This document shows, in pieces, positions 26,875 through 36,161 of a DNA stretch of 64,000 nt; position 1 is the stretch's first letter, and every line of letters begins with the position of its first letter. The translations under genes and the position numbers were made by a program. The notes below the pieces were generated by a model. That model had not been told where the DNA came from and searched no databases. It worked only from the letters and a program-made list of their open reading frames with translations. Source of the stretch: Halarcobacter bivalviorum (GTDB lineage Bacteria > Campylobacterota > Campylobacteria > Campylobacterales > Arcobacteraceae); the NCBI RefSeq assembly GCF_003346815.1, contig NZ_CP031217.1:620001-684000 (forward strand). Reading direction: 5' to 3'.

Positions 26875-27640
26875 GGAATTTTTAGATAATATAACTACTA
26901 CATGGATTTTAATTTTTATTTTAACAGGTTTTATAGCTGGATATATTGATGCCATTGCAGGTGGAGGTGGAATGATTCAAGTTCCAGTACTTTTATTTAG
27001 TGGTATTCCTCCTGTTTTTGTACTTGCTTGTAATAAAGTAGCTTCTGTTTTAGGTGTATCGATGGCAACAATAAAATATGCAATGAGCAAAAAAATATCT
27101 TGGAAAGTTGTTGGTATTGCAATTATTCCTTGTCTTATAGCTTCATATATTGGAAGTTCTTTAGTAATGTATGTACCTGATGTAGTTATTCAATGGGCAA
27201 TTTTATTAGCAATTCCTGTAGCACTTTTTTTTATGTTAAAAAAGAGTAAAGCAATAAAAGAAGAGAAAACAGAGGTAAATAAAAAGAATATTATTCTTGC
27301 AACTGCACCTATAGGTTTTTATGATGGTTTATTAGGTCCTGGAACAGGAACTTATTTAACTATCTCAATGAAAAAGTTTTTACATCTTGATTATTTAGTT
27401 TCTACTGCTTCAACAAAACCCTTAAACTTTGCTACAAATGTTGGTTCTGTATTTGCTTTTTTCTTTGCTGGTAAAATAATCTGGTTAGTAGCTCTTCCTA
27501 TGGGCTTAGCTAATATTGCAGGTTCTTATGTGGGAAGTCATTATGCTATAAAAGGTGGAGAAGAGTTTATTAAAAAGGTACTAATTACAGTACTTATTTT
27601 TATGCTTTTAGCAAATGTGATTAAGATAATAGTCTCTTAA
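26873..27640 (+). CDS. TSUP (TauE/SafE) family membrane transporter
   Basis: The product is 255 aa with about eight membrane segments. Both repeats of the family are visible: GFIAGYIDAIAGGGGMIQVP in the first half and GFYDGLLGPGTGTYLTIS in the second. These transporters move sulfite, sulfoacetate or related organosulfur anions outward or inward; the substrate here is unknown. The gene has its own -10 box and lies convergent to the Ada-like gene. Confidence 0.9.
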   Translation: MEFLDNITTTWILIFILTGFIAGYIDAIAGGGGMIQVPVLLFSGIPPVFVLACNKVASVLGVSMATIKYAMSKKISWKVVGIAIIPCLIASYIGSSLVMYVPDVVIQWAILLAIPVALFFMLKKSKAIKEEKTEVNKKNIILATAPIGFYDGLLGPGTGTYLTISMKKFLHLDYLVSTASTKPLNFATNVGSVFAFFFAGKIIWLVALPMGLANIAGSYVGSHYAIKGGEEFIKKVLITVLIFMLLANVIKIIVS

Positions 27641-27649
27641 TCCTTTTGT

Positions 27650-28495
27650 TTATTGTTTATTTTTGATTGCCTCATATGCAACAAGGATTTTCTTTCTTTC
27701 TATTCCCCATCTATATCCTGTCATAGCTCCACTTTTTCCTAATACCCTATGACATGGGATTAAAAACCCAATAGGATTAGACCCAATAGCACTAGCAACA
27801 GCTCTTACAGCTTTTGGATTATTTAAGTATTTAGCTACATCAGCATAAGTCGTAATTGAGCCATCAGGAATATTTATAAGTGCTTTCCAAACATTGATTT
27901 GGAAGTTTGTACCTTTAACATAAAGATTAAATTTTTTATCTTTTTTTATAAAAATACTATTTAATATCTCATCCGCACTTTTATTATCTTCTTGTAACTT
28001 TGCATTTGCCCAAACCTCTTTAAATCTAGTATAAACAGACTCTTTTGTAGCTTCATCATAAAAACCTAAGTAGCAAATTCCTCTTTTTGTTGTAGCTACA
28101 ATTGCATTTCCAAAAGGAGTATTCCCATAACCATAAGTTATTTGAACATTTTGACCTAACTCTTTATACTCTTTAGGTGTTACTCCAATTATATTTACAA
28201 ATAAATCATGAAGTCTACTTGGACTTGAAAGACCAATATCTAAAGCACTATCTAAAATAGATTTTGATTCTTTTAAATGCTCTTTTGCATAATTTAAAGT
28301 AACAGATTGTAAAAACTGTATTGGAGTTACTCCAACATACTCTTTAAATACACGAATAAGATGGTATTTACTCATTCCTATATATTGGGCAATTGTATCG
28401 ATTGAGGGTTGTTCTTTGAAGTTTTCATCAATATATTTTATAACTTTTTCAATTCTTTTATAATTTTCATTTTTTTCTAAAAGTTTATTTTCCAT
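27650..28495 (-). CDS. AraC-type regulator fused to methylated-DNA cysteine methyltransferase
   Basis: The product is 281 aa. An AraC-type double helix-turn-helix domain (about 15-113) is followed by an alkyltransferase domain (about 118-280) with the acceptor cysteine C248 in IPCHRV and the later RWGIERKKILVAYE segment. It resembles E. coli Ada without the N-terminal phosphotriester-repair domain and its zinc cysteines. It should repair O6-alkylguanine by suicide transfer. Whether methylation also switches its DNA binding is unknown, because the domain that does so in Ada is missing. Confidence 0.92.
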   Translation of the reverse strand: MENKLLEKNENYKRIEKVIKYIDENFKEQPSIDTIAQYIGMSKYHLIRVFKEYVGVTPIQFLQSVTLNYAKEHLKESKSILDSALDIGLSSPSRLHDLFVNIIGVTPKEYKELGQNVQITYGYGNTPFGNAIVATTKRGICYLGFYDEATKESVYTRFKEVWANAKLQEDNKSADEILNSIFIKKDKKFNLYVKGTNFQINVWKALINIPDGSITTYADVAKYLNNPKAVRAVASAIGSNPIGFLIPCHRVLGKSGAMTGYRWGIERKKILVAYEAIKNKQ

Positions 28496-28555
28496 AAAAT
28501 ACCTTGATGCTTTGTGTTAAAGTGGTAGTATTATACCACTTTAACTCTCAAAATA

Positions 28556-29818
28556 TTAGTAAGTAGGGTTATTATAGATAACAAAGTTATTAGCTAAATC
28601 TTTAAGCTCTAACTTGATTTGCTCTTGTAAATCAGTATTATTAATATCATCTAAAATATCAGCAATCTTATTTGCAATGAATTCGAACTCTTTCTCTTTC
28701 ATTCCACGTGCAGTTAATGCAGGAGAACCAATTCTTACACCACTTGTAACAAATGGACTTCTTGTCTCACCTGGTACTGTATTCTTATTTACTGTTATCC
28801 CTGCATTTTGTAATGCTGCATCTGCATCTTTCCCTGAAAAATCTTTATTTAAAAAGCTTACTAATACTAAGTGATTATCTGTTCCACCTGATACAATATC
28901 ATATCCTCTTGAAACTAATACCTCTCCTAGTTTTTTTGCATTTGCTTTTACTTGTTTTGCATACTCTTTCCATGATGGATCTAAAATCTCTTTAAAGGCT
29001 ACTGCTTTTGCTGCTATTACATGTACTAATGGCCCACCTTGTAATCCTGGGAAAATAGCTGAATTGATTTTCTTTGCAATCTCTTCATCATTTGTCATAA
29101 TCATACCACCTCTTGGACCTCTTAAAGTCTTATGAGTTGTAGTTGTTACAACATCTGCATATGGAAATGGAGATTGGTGCTCTCCTGCTGCTACTAATCC
29201 TGCAATGTGTGCAATATCTGCAAATAAAATAGCTCCTACTTCATCAGCTATCTCTTTAAATCTTTTAAAATCAATCTCTCTTGCATATGCTGAAGCACCA
29301 CATACTATGATTTTTGGTTGTACGATTTTTGCAATATCTAATACTCTATCATAGTTAATTCTACCATCTAGTTCTACTCCATAATAGAAGGCTTGATAGT
29401 TTTTCCCTGAAAATGATGGTTTTGAACCATGAGTTAAGTGTCCACCATGAGATAAATCCATACCTAAAATTTTATCTCCTGCTTGTAATAATGCTGCATA
29501 TACTGCACCATTAGCTTGGCTTCCTGAATGTGGTTGAACATTTGCATAAGAACATCCAAAAATTTCACAAGCTCTATCTATAGCTAATTGCTCTGCTTTG
29601 TCAGCAAACTCACATCCACCATAATATCTTTTATATGGATAACCTTCTGCATATTTGTTTGTAAATACAGAACCCATTGCTTCCATTACTGCTGCACTTG
29701 TGAAGTTCTCACTTGCTATCATCTCTAAGTGTGTTGTTTGTCTCTCTAACTCTGCTTCTATGATATCATAGATCTCTTTATCTGCTTGCTCTAATCTTGC
29801 CTCTGTTACGTAGCTCAT
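28556..29818 (-). CDS. glyA: Serine hydroxymethyltransferase
   Basis: The product is 420 aa, the full length for GlyA, which converts serine and tetrahydrofolate to glycine and methylene-tetrahydrofolate. The PLP-lysine motif is [13 protein letters not shown]. Other family segments are [25 protein letters not shown] and the [15 protein letters not shown] near the C-terminus. An AGAGGTGA ribosome site precedes the ATG. The call is secure. Confidence 0.98.
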   Translation of the reverse strand: MSYVTEARLEQADKEIYDIIEAELERQTTHLEMIASENFTSAAVMEAMGSVFTNKYAEGYPYKRYYGGCEFADKAEQLAIDRACEIFGCSYANVQPHSGSQANGAVYAALLQAGDKILGMDLSHGGHLTHGSKPSFSGKNYQAFYYGVELDGRINYDRVLDIAKIVQPKIIVCGASAYAREIDFKRFKEIADEVGAILFADIAHIAGLVAAGEHQSPFPYADVVTTTTHKTLRGPRGGMIMTNDEEIAKKINSAIFPGLQGGPLVHVIAAKAVAFKEILDPSWKEYAKQVKANAKKLGEVLVSRGYDIVSGGTDNHLVLVSFLNKDFSGKDADAALQNAGITVNKNTVPGETRSPFVTSGVRIGSPALTARGMKEKEFEFIANKIADILDDINNTDLQEQIKLELKDLANNFVIYNNPTY

Positions 29819-29901
29819 AGTCTCACCTCTTAAAAAATTTTAAGAAGTATAACACAAAGAAAAATTTATAACAATCCAGATATTGCTAAAATTAAATTTT
29901 A

Positions 29902-30663
29902 TTATATAAATAAGAAGAATACTGCATCAAGTGCAAGTTTTTTTGGCTCTTCACCTAAGGCATATAAGCTATTTTCAACATTATAAATCATTTGGGTTAA
30001 AATCACTTCAAAAGTAAAATTTGAACGGCTAAGTAAGTTTTCTTTACCATTTTTTATAAAAGCTAAATTTTTAATATCATCATATGAAATTTCTTCATTA
30101 TTATTTAGTTTTTTTTCAAGCTCAATCTGCCAATTGTTTTGCCAAGTTAAAAATAGATATTCATTATTTAAATCTCTATCTACTTTTATTTTCCACTTTA
30201 AAATTTGAAGATTTTTATGTAGTTTATGAAGTTTCTCTTTTTCATACTCTAAAGCTATTATTTTATGTCCACTTTTTATATCATAAGCTTCATATAAAGA
30301 GTAATAAAGTCCTAAAATTAAGTAATCATTTCTAGCAGAAATAAAATCTTTACTAAAAGCTAGTTGTAAATAGTCTTTATAGTTTTCAAGAATTCTATTC
30401 TTATATTTTAAGTGTAATGTTTTTTCAGAGTTTATAATTAAATCATAAATTTTTTGTTCTAAAGCTTTGTCATAGGCTTTAGGATTTCTTTTATCAAGTT
30501 TTTGTTTAAATGAGATTAAAAGTTTTTGACTTTTTTGATAGTCTCTTTTAATTATATTTGCTGAATCAGATTGAAATACATTTTTTACATCATCTTGCTT
30601 AGGCATACATCCTGTAAAAAAAAGTGTAAATAATATAATTAATAAAAAACTTTTAAATCCCAT
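29902..30663 (-). CDS. Putative lipoprotein of unknown function
   Basis: The product is 253 aa. A signal sequence ends in the lipobox FTGC (C19), so it is probably lipidated and periplasmic. The mature part is helical and lysine-rich (for example DYQKSQKLLISFKQKL), with tyrosine-rich segments in the middle. I do not recognise a family. It starts 24 bases after the valS stop and is probably cotranscribed with it. Confidence 0.8.
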   Translation of the reverse strand: MGFKSFLLIILFTLFFTGCMPKQDDVKNVFQSDSANIIKRDYQKSQKLLISFKQKLDKRNPKAYDKALEQKIYDLIINSEKTLHLKYKNRILENYKDYLQLAFSKDFISARNDYLILGLYYSLYEAYDIKSGHKIIALEYEKEKLHKLHKNLQILKWKIKVDRDLNNEYLFLTWQNNWQIELEKKLNNNEEISYDDIKNLAFIKNGKENLLSRSNFTFEVILTQMIYNVENSLYALGEEPKKLALDAVFFLFI

Positions 30664-30687
30664 CTATTACCTTTTAGTTAAAGGCTA

Positions 30688-33321
30688 TTAAGAAATAGCT
30701 TTTAACTCATTTTCAATTTTTTCTAGTTTTGTTTTTGCATCTTCTAATGCTTGTTTATTTTCTGCAACAACTGCCTCTGGTGCATTTGCTACAAATCTCT
30801 CATTTGAAAGCATTCCATTTAGTTTTGCAACTTCTTTTTCTACTTTCTCTTTTTGTTTTGTTAGTTTATCAATGATTGGACTCATATCAATCTCTGAAGT
30901 TGGTAAATAAACCTCTAAGTTATCTGATACATCAGTAATAGAGTTCTCAACTTTAGCACTTACAAACTCAATTTCTTCAACTTTTGCTAACTTTTCAATA
31001 AATGGTTTTGCTAATTGTGTATCAATTTTAGAGTCTAATTTGATATATGCTTTAGCAATTTTTGAGTTACCCATATCAATAATAACTTTTGCTCTTCTTA
31101 ATGCTGTAATTGCTTCTTCAATAATAGCAAACATAGCTTCAGTCTCTTTATCTTGTTTTATATCTTTAGGGAAGTTTGTTACCATTAAAGATTTTGCTCC
31201 ATCATCTAAAGAAGTTCCCGATAATCTATGATATAAGAAATCAGAAATAAATGGCATAAATGGAGAAACAAGTTTTAATGTCTCTTTGAAAATAGCTCCT
31301 AATTCAGAGATAGACTCTTTTGAAGCTTTTGAATACTCAATTCCCCAGTCACAAAACTCTGTCCATACAAATTTATATAAAATTGATGCTGCTTCATTGA
31401 ATTTAAATGTCTCTAAAGCCTCTCTTACATCTTCTACTGCTTTTGAAAGTCTTGATTGCATATACTTTCCAAGTGCTGTATTGATTTCAATATCTTTTAA
31501 ATCTGCAAAAGTATCAACATTTAATGTTAAGAAATTAGCTGCGTTATAAAGTTTATTTGTAAAGTTTCTAAACTGCTCTAAGTTTTTAGCACCTAGTTTA
31601 ATATCTCTACCTTGAACTGCTAAGAATGCAAGCGTAAATCTAATAATATCAGCTGAATGTTCTTCAACCATATCAAGTGGGTCAATTACATTTCCTTTTG
31701 ATTTAGACATTTTAGCTCCATGCTCATCTCTTACAAGTGCGTGCATATAAATATCTTTAAAAGGTAATTTACCTTGGAAATGATCCCCCATCATCATCAT
31801 TCTCGCAACCCAGAAGAACATAATATCAAATCCAGTAATTAATAAAGAGTTTGGATAGAAATCTTTCATATCCTCTTTTTCATTATAAAGTTCTGGAAGT
31901 TTTCCATTATTTCCCCATCCTAATGGAGACATAGCCCATAAAGCAGAAGAGAACCAAGTATCTAATACATCAGGGTCTTGTGTATAGTGTTTATTCCCAC
32001 ATTTAGGGCAAGCTTCTGGCTCATCATTTTTATCTGCCCATTGATGATTACAAGAATCACAAGTAAATACAGGAATTCTATGTCCCCACCATAATTGTCT
32101 TGAGATGCACCAAGGTCTTAATTCATCCATCCATGCAGTATATGAATTAATCCAATGTGCTGGGTGGAAATTATTATGTGCTTTTGTTTTTTCAATTGAA
32201 CTTTGTGCTACTTTTTCAGATAAGAACCACTGTTGAGAAATAAAAGGTTCAACAATATTTTTACATCTATAACAGTGTCCCACTTGATGATTATGTTCAT
32301 CAATTTTTACAATATAACCTTCTTCTTGAAGTTTTTTAACGATAGGTTCTCTTGCTTCTAGTCTCTCTAAACCTGCAAACTCTCCACAGTATTCATTTAA
32401 AATACCTTTTTCATCAAATACTTTAATAAATTCTAAATCGTGTCTTTTTCCAACTTCATAGTCATTTTGGTCATGTGCAGGAGTTACTTTAACAACACCT
32501 GTTCCAAACTCCATATCAACATGAGAGTCTGTAATAACTTTTATTTTTCTATCTGTTAGTGGAAGTAATACTTCTTTTCCTACAATATCTTTATATCTTT
32601 CATCTTCTGGATGTACCATAATAGCAGTATCCCCAAAATATGTTTCAGGTCTTGTTGTTGCTACTTGTACTTCTCCACTTCCATCAGCAAATTTATAAAT
32701 CATATGATAAAATTTACCATTTATCTCTTCATGCTCAACTTCAATATCAGAAAGTGCTCCATCGTGTGTACACCAATTTACCATATAGTTATTTTGAGTA
32801 ATATAACCTTCATTGTATAAAGATACAAAAGCCTCTTTTACAGCTTCTTGTAAACCTTCATCCATAGTAAATCTTTCTCTTTTCCAAGCAGGAGTAACAC
32901 CAAGTTTTCTCATTTGGTGAACTATATTTCCACCAGAAGTCTCTTTTTGTAGCCAAGCTCTCTCTAAAAATTTTTCTCTACCTATCTCTTCTTTTGTTGT
33001 ACCTTCAGCTAATAATTGTTTTTCAACAACATTTTGAGTAGCAATACCAGCATGATCAGTTCCAGGTTGCCATAGAGTTTTATAGCCATCCATTCTTTTA
33101 AATCTAGTAATAATATCTTGTAAAGTAAATGTAAGAGCATGTCCAATATGTAAGCTTCCTGTTACATTTGGAGGAGGCATCATGATAGAGAAAGTTTTTG
33201 GCTTTCCATTTTCATCAAATTCTTGAATCTCTTTGTTTCCATCAATTTCAAAATAACCTCTATCTTCCCAGATTTTATAAAAGTTATCTTCTACTTTTGT
33301 TGGTTCGTATTTTCCGCTCAT
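30688..33321 (-). CDS. valS: Valyl-tRNA synthetase
   Basis: The product is 877 aa, a class I aminoacyl-tRNA synthetase. The HIGH motif appears as PPNVTGSLHIGHAL near the N-terminus and the KMSKS motif as GAKMSKSKGNV in the second half. TTRPETYFGDTA marks the editing domain. A C-terminal coiled coil (from about 810) is typical of ValRS. A zinc-like CDSC...CPKC module lies near the middle. Secure. Confidence 0.98.
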   Translation of the reverse strand: MSGKYEPTKVEDNFYKIWEDRGYFEIDGNKEIQEFDENGKPKTFSIMMPPPNVTGSLHIGHALTFTLQDIITRFKRMDGYKTLWQPGTDHAGIATQNVVEKQLLAEGTTKEEIGREKFLERAWLQKETSGGNIVHQMRKLGVTPAWKRERFTMDEGLQEAVKEAFVSLYNEGYITQNNYMVNWCTHDGALSDIEVEHEEINGKFYHMIYKFADGSGEVQVATTRPETYFGDTAIMVHPEDERYKDIVGKEVLLPLTDRKIKVITDSHVDMEFGTGVVKVTPAHDQNDYEVGKRHDLEFIKVFDEKGILNEYCGEFAGLERLEAREPIVKKLQEEGYIVKIDEHNHQVGHCYRCKNIVEPFISQQWFLSEKVAQSSIEKTKAHNNFHPAHWINSYTAWMDELRPWCISRQLWWGHRIPVFTCDSCNHQWADKNDEPEACPKCGNKHYTQDPDVLDTWFSSALWAMSPLGWGNNGKLPELYNEKEDMKDFYPNSLLITGFDIMFFWVARMMMMGDHFQGKLPFKDIYMHALVRDEHGAKMSKSKGNVIDPLDMVEEHSADIIRFTLAFLAVQGRDIKLGAKNLEQFRNFTNKLYNAANFLTLNVDTFADLKDIEINTALGKYMQSRLSKAVEDVREALETFKFNEAASILYKFVWTEFCDWGIEYSKASKESISELGAIFKETLKLVSPFMPFISDFLYHRLSGTSLDDGAKSLMVTNFPKDIKQDKETEAMFAIIEEAITALRRAKVIIDMGNSKIAKAYIKLDSKIDTQLAKPFIEKLAKVEEIEFVSAKVENSITDVSDNLEVYLPTSEIDMSPIIDKLTKQKEKVEKEVAKLNGMLSNERFVANAPEAVVAENKQALEDAKTKLEKIENELKAIS

Positions 33322-33403
33322 TAAAATTTCCTATTAGTTTAAGTCATTTTTTTATTTAAAATATTCGCGATTATATCTAAAAAAGGTTTTATTTAAGGTA
33401 ATA

Positions 33404-33712
33404 CTATAAAAAGCTTTTATTCTCATTTCTTAATTGAGTTAGGCTTGAAATATTCAATTTAGGTATTTTTCTTTGTACATTCAGTTTTTCAAGTAAAAAA
33501 TTTAATTTTGAAATATTTGTTTTGATTTGAAGTAGATAAGAATTTAGTTTTTTAATATGTGTTTCATCAGAGTTCTTGGCTTTTAAAAGTTCATTTAGAG
33601 TAAGTTGTTCTCTTACTTTTTCATCTTTTAAAATTTTTTTTATTCTTCTTATATCATTTTGATTTGAATTATTATCTAGTAGTTTTTTAATTGAATAGTT
33701 GCTTTTTAGCAT
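33404..33712 (-). CDS. Small helical protein of unknown function
   Basis: The product is 102 aa, basic and almost wholly helical, with leucine heptads (LLDNNSNQNDIRRIKKIL and LNSYLLQIKTNISKLNFLLE), so it is probably a coiled coil. There is no signal peptide, membrane segment or cysteine. An AGGGA ribosome site precedes the ATG. It lies alone between valS and the helicase gene. I do not recognise it. Confidence 0.65.
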   Translation of the reverse strand: MLKSNYSIKKLLDNNSNQNDIRRIKKILKDEKVREQLTLNELLKAKNSDETHIKKLNSYLLQIKTNISKLNFLLEKLNVQRKIPKLNISSLTQLRNENKSFL

Positions 33713-33792
33713 AATATTTTTCCCTCAAATTCTCTAACGGAAATATATTAGCTAAAAAATGTCACATCTTTGTCACGTATTTAAGTAAAGTT

Positions 33793-35841
33793 TTATTCTT
33801 CAGGATGCTCTTTTTTTATAAGACCAGCTTCTTTTAAAAATGGAGAATAAACAAAATCAAGTTTTTTAATCTTGTCATATTTTGCAAAACTAAGGTATAA
33901 AACATCTTTTGCTCTTGTTACTGCTACATAAAAAAGTCTTCTCTCTTCTTCGATACTTCCACCTTTACTCATAAGTTTTCTATTTGGAAATCTTCCATCC
34001 ATAAGGTCTATAACAAATACTTCTTTAAACTCTAAACCTTTTGAAGCATGAACTGAAAGAAGATTTACTCCTTCTCCTTCACTCATCTCTCCACCACCTA
34101 AAATCATAGAGTTTACAAATTTAGAAAGGTCTTGAAAATTTCTTGCAAGATTTCTTAAAAGCATCACTTTTCTATTTATTTTAGCAAGAGCTTTTGTTTT
34201 TTGAATTATATTTACATTTCCATCTTTTTGTGTAGCTCTTTTAGTAGCTAAAGACTCTTTTAGTCTTGAATACATCATTGATGAAGTAACTGAAGATACT
34301 AAAGAATCAGGCACTTTAGTTCTTCTAATTTGCTTCATTAGAAGATAGAAGTCATATAAATATTTTGCTCCATCAACAGAAAGTTTTGGATGCTTTAAAA
34401 TAGGATTTGATAAAAAGGCTTCTTCAAAACCACAATCTTTAAATTTTGAAACACTTCCAAGTTCTATAAAATCATCAAAAAGACCTAGCTGAATATTTTT
34501 TACACGATTTGATTGATAAGGATTATTTATGCTTGAATCAGGAGTAAATAGACCTTTAAATACATCTCCATGACCTAATTTTACTAAGGCATCAAAAATA
34601 TCTTTTGCAATAGCTTTTCCAATACCTTTTCCATGTTCTAAAACATGAATAAAAGCCATCATATCATTGTGAGAGAGTTGCATTACTAAGATATCAAGTA
34701 CAAATTTAATCTCAACAGAATCAAAAAATGACATTCCACCTTTTCTTTTTGCTGGAATTCCATATTCTCTTAAGTTTGCTTCAATTCCATCTGCACTAGA
34801 GTTATTCCTAAAAATAATAGCTATATCACTATGTGAAGTTGAACTTTGAGAAATCTTTTCTGCAATATGATGATATTGAGCAAAAAGTTCAGTAAATTCC
34901 AATAATTTTGGAGGAATTGAAACATCAGTTCTCATTACTTGAAGTTGTTTTTCATAGATTCTTTCATTATGTTCTATAACTTTTGTGGCAAGGTCTAAAA
35001 TAGGTTTACTAGAACGATAATTCTTTCTTAACGTATATACTTTTGAACCTGGATATCTTGTAGAAAAAGTTGAAATAATTCCAATATCTGAACCATTAAA
35101 AGCATAAATACTCTGATCATAATCTCCTACACAAAATAGAGATTTTGGTCTAAAAGAATCAAGTAATCTTCCTTGTAAAGGGTTTGTATCTTGATATTCA
35201 TCCACTAAGATTTCTTTAAAATCAAACTCTTCTTCTTTTAAAGTATCAAGCATAATAGTAAGTAAGTCATCAAAATTTGCATAACCATATTTACTTTTTA
35301 GCTCATTAAACTCTAAAACAACATCTTCATAAATAGCTGTATATAATTCATGGTCTGGATTTTTATTTTTAATCCAGTCTTCAAAACTTTCACCTTCATT
35401 AGAGTTTAGATATAGTGAATACATATCATACAAATATCCACCATCATAAGGATTTACTCCATCTTCTCTTTCATAAAATACTCTTTTTTCATATAAAGAT
35501 TTAAAAAGAGTTTTTAATTCATTTGGTTGTTTAAGTGTAATATTTTTATTTAATTGTTTTAATAATTTATATGAAACTGAGTGAAAAGTTCCTGCCATAA
35601 TTTTTGCTGCCATATCTTTTCCAAAAAATTTAGCAACTCTTTGTACCATCTCTGCAGCAGCTTTATTTGTAAAAGTTAATAATAAAATTTCATCTGGTTG
35701 TACACCATTATTGATTAAGTTTGCAATTCTTCCAACAATAGTTGAGGTTTTACCTGTTCCTGCACTAGCAATAATAAGATTAAAGCCTTTTTCACAGGTT
35801 GCAGCTTCGAGTTGTTCTTTATTTAAATTAGATAGGGGCAT
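33793..35841 (-). CDS. UvrD/Rep-type ATP-dependent DNA helicase
   Basis: The product is 682 aa, a superfamily 1A helicase. Walker A is ASAGTGKT at 25-32, motif II is VDEYQDTNP near 218, and motif III is GDYDQSIYAFNGSD. The late motifs are LSVHASKGLEFKEVFVIDL and YVAVTRAKDVLYL. Such helicases unwind DNA 3' to 5' in repair and restart. It is of the usual length and complete, and could be Rep, PcrA or UvrD. A structured RNA gene appears to lie just upstream of it. Confidence 0.93.
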   Translation of the reverse strand: MPLSNLNKEQLEAATCEKGFNLIIASAGTGKTSTIVGRIANLINNGVQPDEILLLTFTNKAAAEMVQRVAKFFGKDMAAKIMAGTFHSVSYKLLKQLNKNITLKQPNELKTLFKSLYEKRVFYEREDGVNPYDGGYLYDMYSLYLNSNEGESFEDWIKNKNPDHELYTAIYEDVVLEFNELKSKYGYANFDDLLTIMLDTLKEEEFDFKEILVDEYQDTNPLQGRLLDSFRPKSLFCVGDYDQSIYAFNGSDIGIISTFSTRYPGSKVYTLRKNYRSSKPILDLATKVIEHNERIYEKQLQVMRTDVSIPPKLLEFTELFAQYHHIAEKISQSSTSHSDIAIIFRNNSSADGIEANLREYGIPAKRKGGMSFFDSVEIKFVLDILVMQLSHNDMMAFIHVLEHGKGIGKAIAKDIFDALVKLGHGDVFKGLFTPDSSINNPYQSNRVKNIQLGLFDDFIELGSVSKFKDCGFEEAFLSNPILKHPKLSVDGAKYLYDFYLLMKQIRRTKVPDSLVSSVTSSMMYSRLKESLATKRATQKDGNVNIIQKTKALAKINRKVMLLRNLARNFQDLSKFVNSMILGGGEMSEGEGVNLLSVHASKGLEFKEVFVIDLMDGRFPNRKLMSKGGSIEEERRLFYVAVTRAKDVLYLSFAKYDKIKKLDFVYSPFLKEAGLIKKEHPEE

Positions 35842-35910
35842 TTAGTTTATATTCTTTAGTAGTATTTTCATTGGGCGAATATTAGCATAATGATACTTAT
35901 TTTTTGAGCA

Positions 35911-35943
35911 AAAAAAAAGCTCCCAAGGAGAAGGAGCTTTTTT
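35911..35943 (-). terminator. Strong intrinsic terminator upstream of the helicase gene
   Basis: On the minus strand GCTCC-TTCTCCTTG-GGAGC forms the core of an 11-bp stem (arms at 35933-35943 and 35913-35923), followed by eight Ts at 35918-35911. It lies about 70 bases upstream of the helicase start and so must end a transcript that begins before the helicase gene. It could also act on the plus strand with a six-T run. Confidence 0.8.
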
Positions 35944-36025
35944 ACACACAAGGAAATAAGTTTTGGAAAACTTTAAAAAAATTCGCAATTTTAAAGTAAG
36001 AAGTTTCGCAATCTTCTTAATCCAT
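35911..36025 (-). ncRNA. Candidate small regulatory RNA with pyrimidine-rich terminator loop
   Basis: Read on the minus strand, a -10-like TATAAT (complement of 36032-36037) precedes about 115 bases that fold into successive hairpins. First comes TAAGAAG/CTTCTTA (35997-36003 with 36013-36019), then CTTTAAAA/TTTTAAAG (35971-35978 with 35989-35996). Last is a terminator with stem AAAAAAGCTCC/GGAGCTTTTTT and eight Ts. The first two loops both show TTGCGAA. The terminator loop is TTCTCCTTG. A pyrimidine-rich terminator loop is the target-binding part of the Helicobacter RNA RepG, so this could be a functional analogue. No protein is encoded. Confidence 0.45.
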
Positions 36026-36120
36026 AAGAAAATTATAATAGATGAGTATTAACTAAAGTAAAATAAAAAGTTAACAAAGAGTTAATGTGAGAGTTTTTTT
36101 ATTAATTTATTGAGTTTTTT

Positions 36121-36149
36121 AGAGTAAAGCTAGCTGCTTTACTCTTTTT
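36121..36149 (+). terminator. Hairpin 3' of the superoxide reductase gene, T-run on the plus strand
   Basis: AGAGTAAAGC (36121-36130) pairs perfectly with GCTTTACTCT (36136-36145) around TAGCT, followed by TTTT. It starts 16 bases past the end of the minus-strand reductase gene. In that direction it is followed by As rather than Us, so it is a typical terminator only for plus-strand transcription, where no gene is evident. Confidence 0.5.
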
Positions 36150-36161
36150 GCTTTGTAAAGA

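Larger units (their letters stand above)
35842..36161. other. Intergenic region holding an RNA gene candidate and hairpins
   Basis: This 320-base stretch between the helicase and superoxide reductase genes has no credible reading frame. It holds a strong minus-strand terminator (35911-35943), two further perfect hairpins (35971-36019), a -10-like box and another hairpin (36121-36145). The structures are described in separate entries. Confidence 0.6.

Noticed and set aside
28614-28995. Plus-strand frames inside glyA
   Set aside because: They run antisense to a complete, well-conserved gene and show no recognisable domains.
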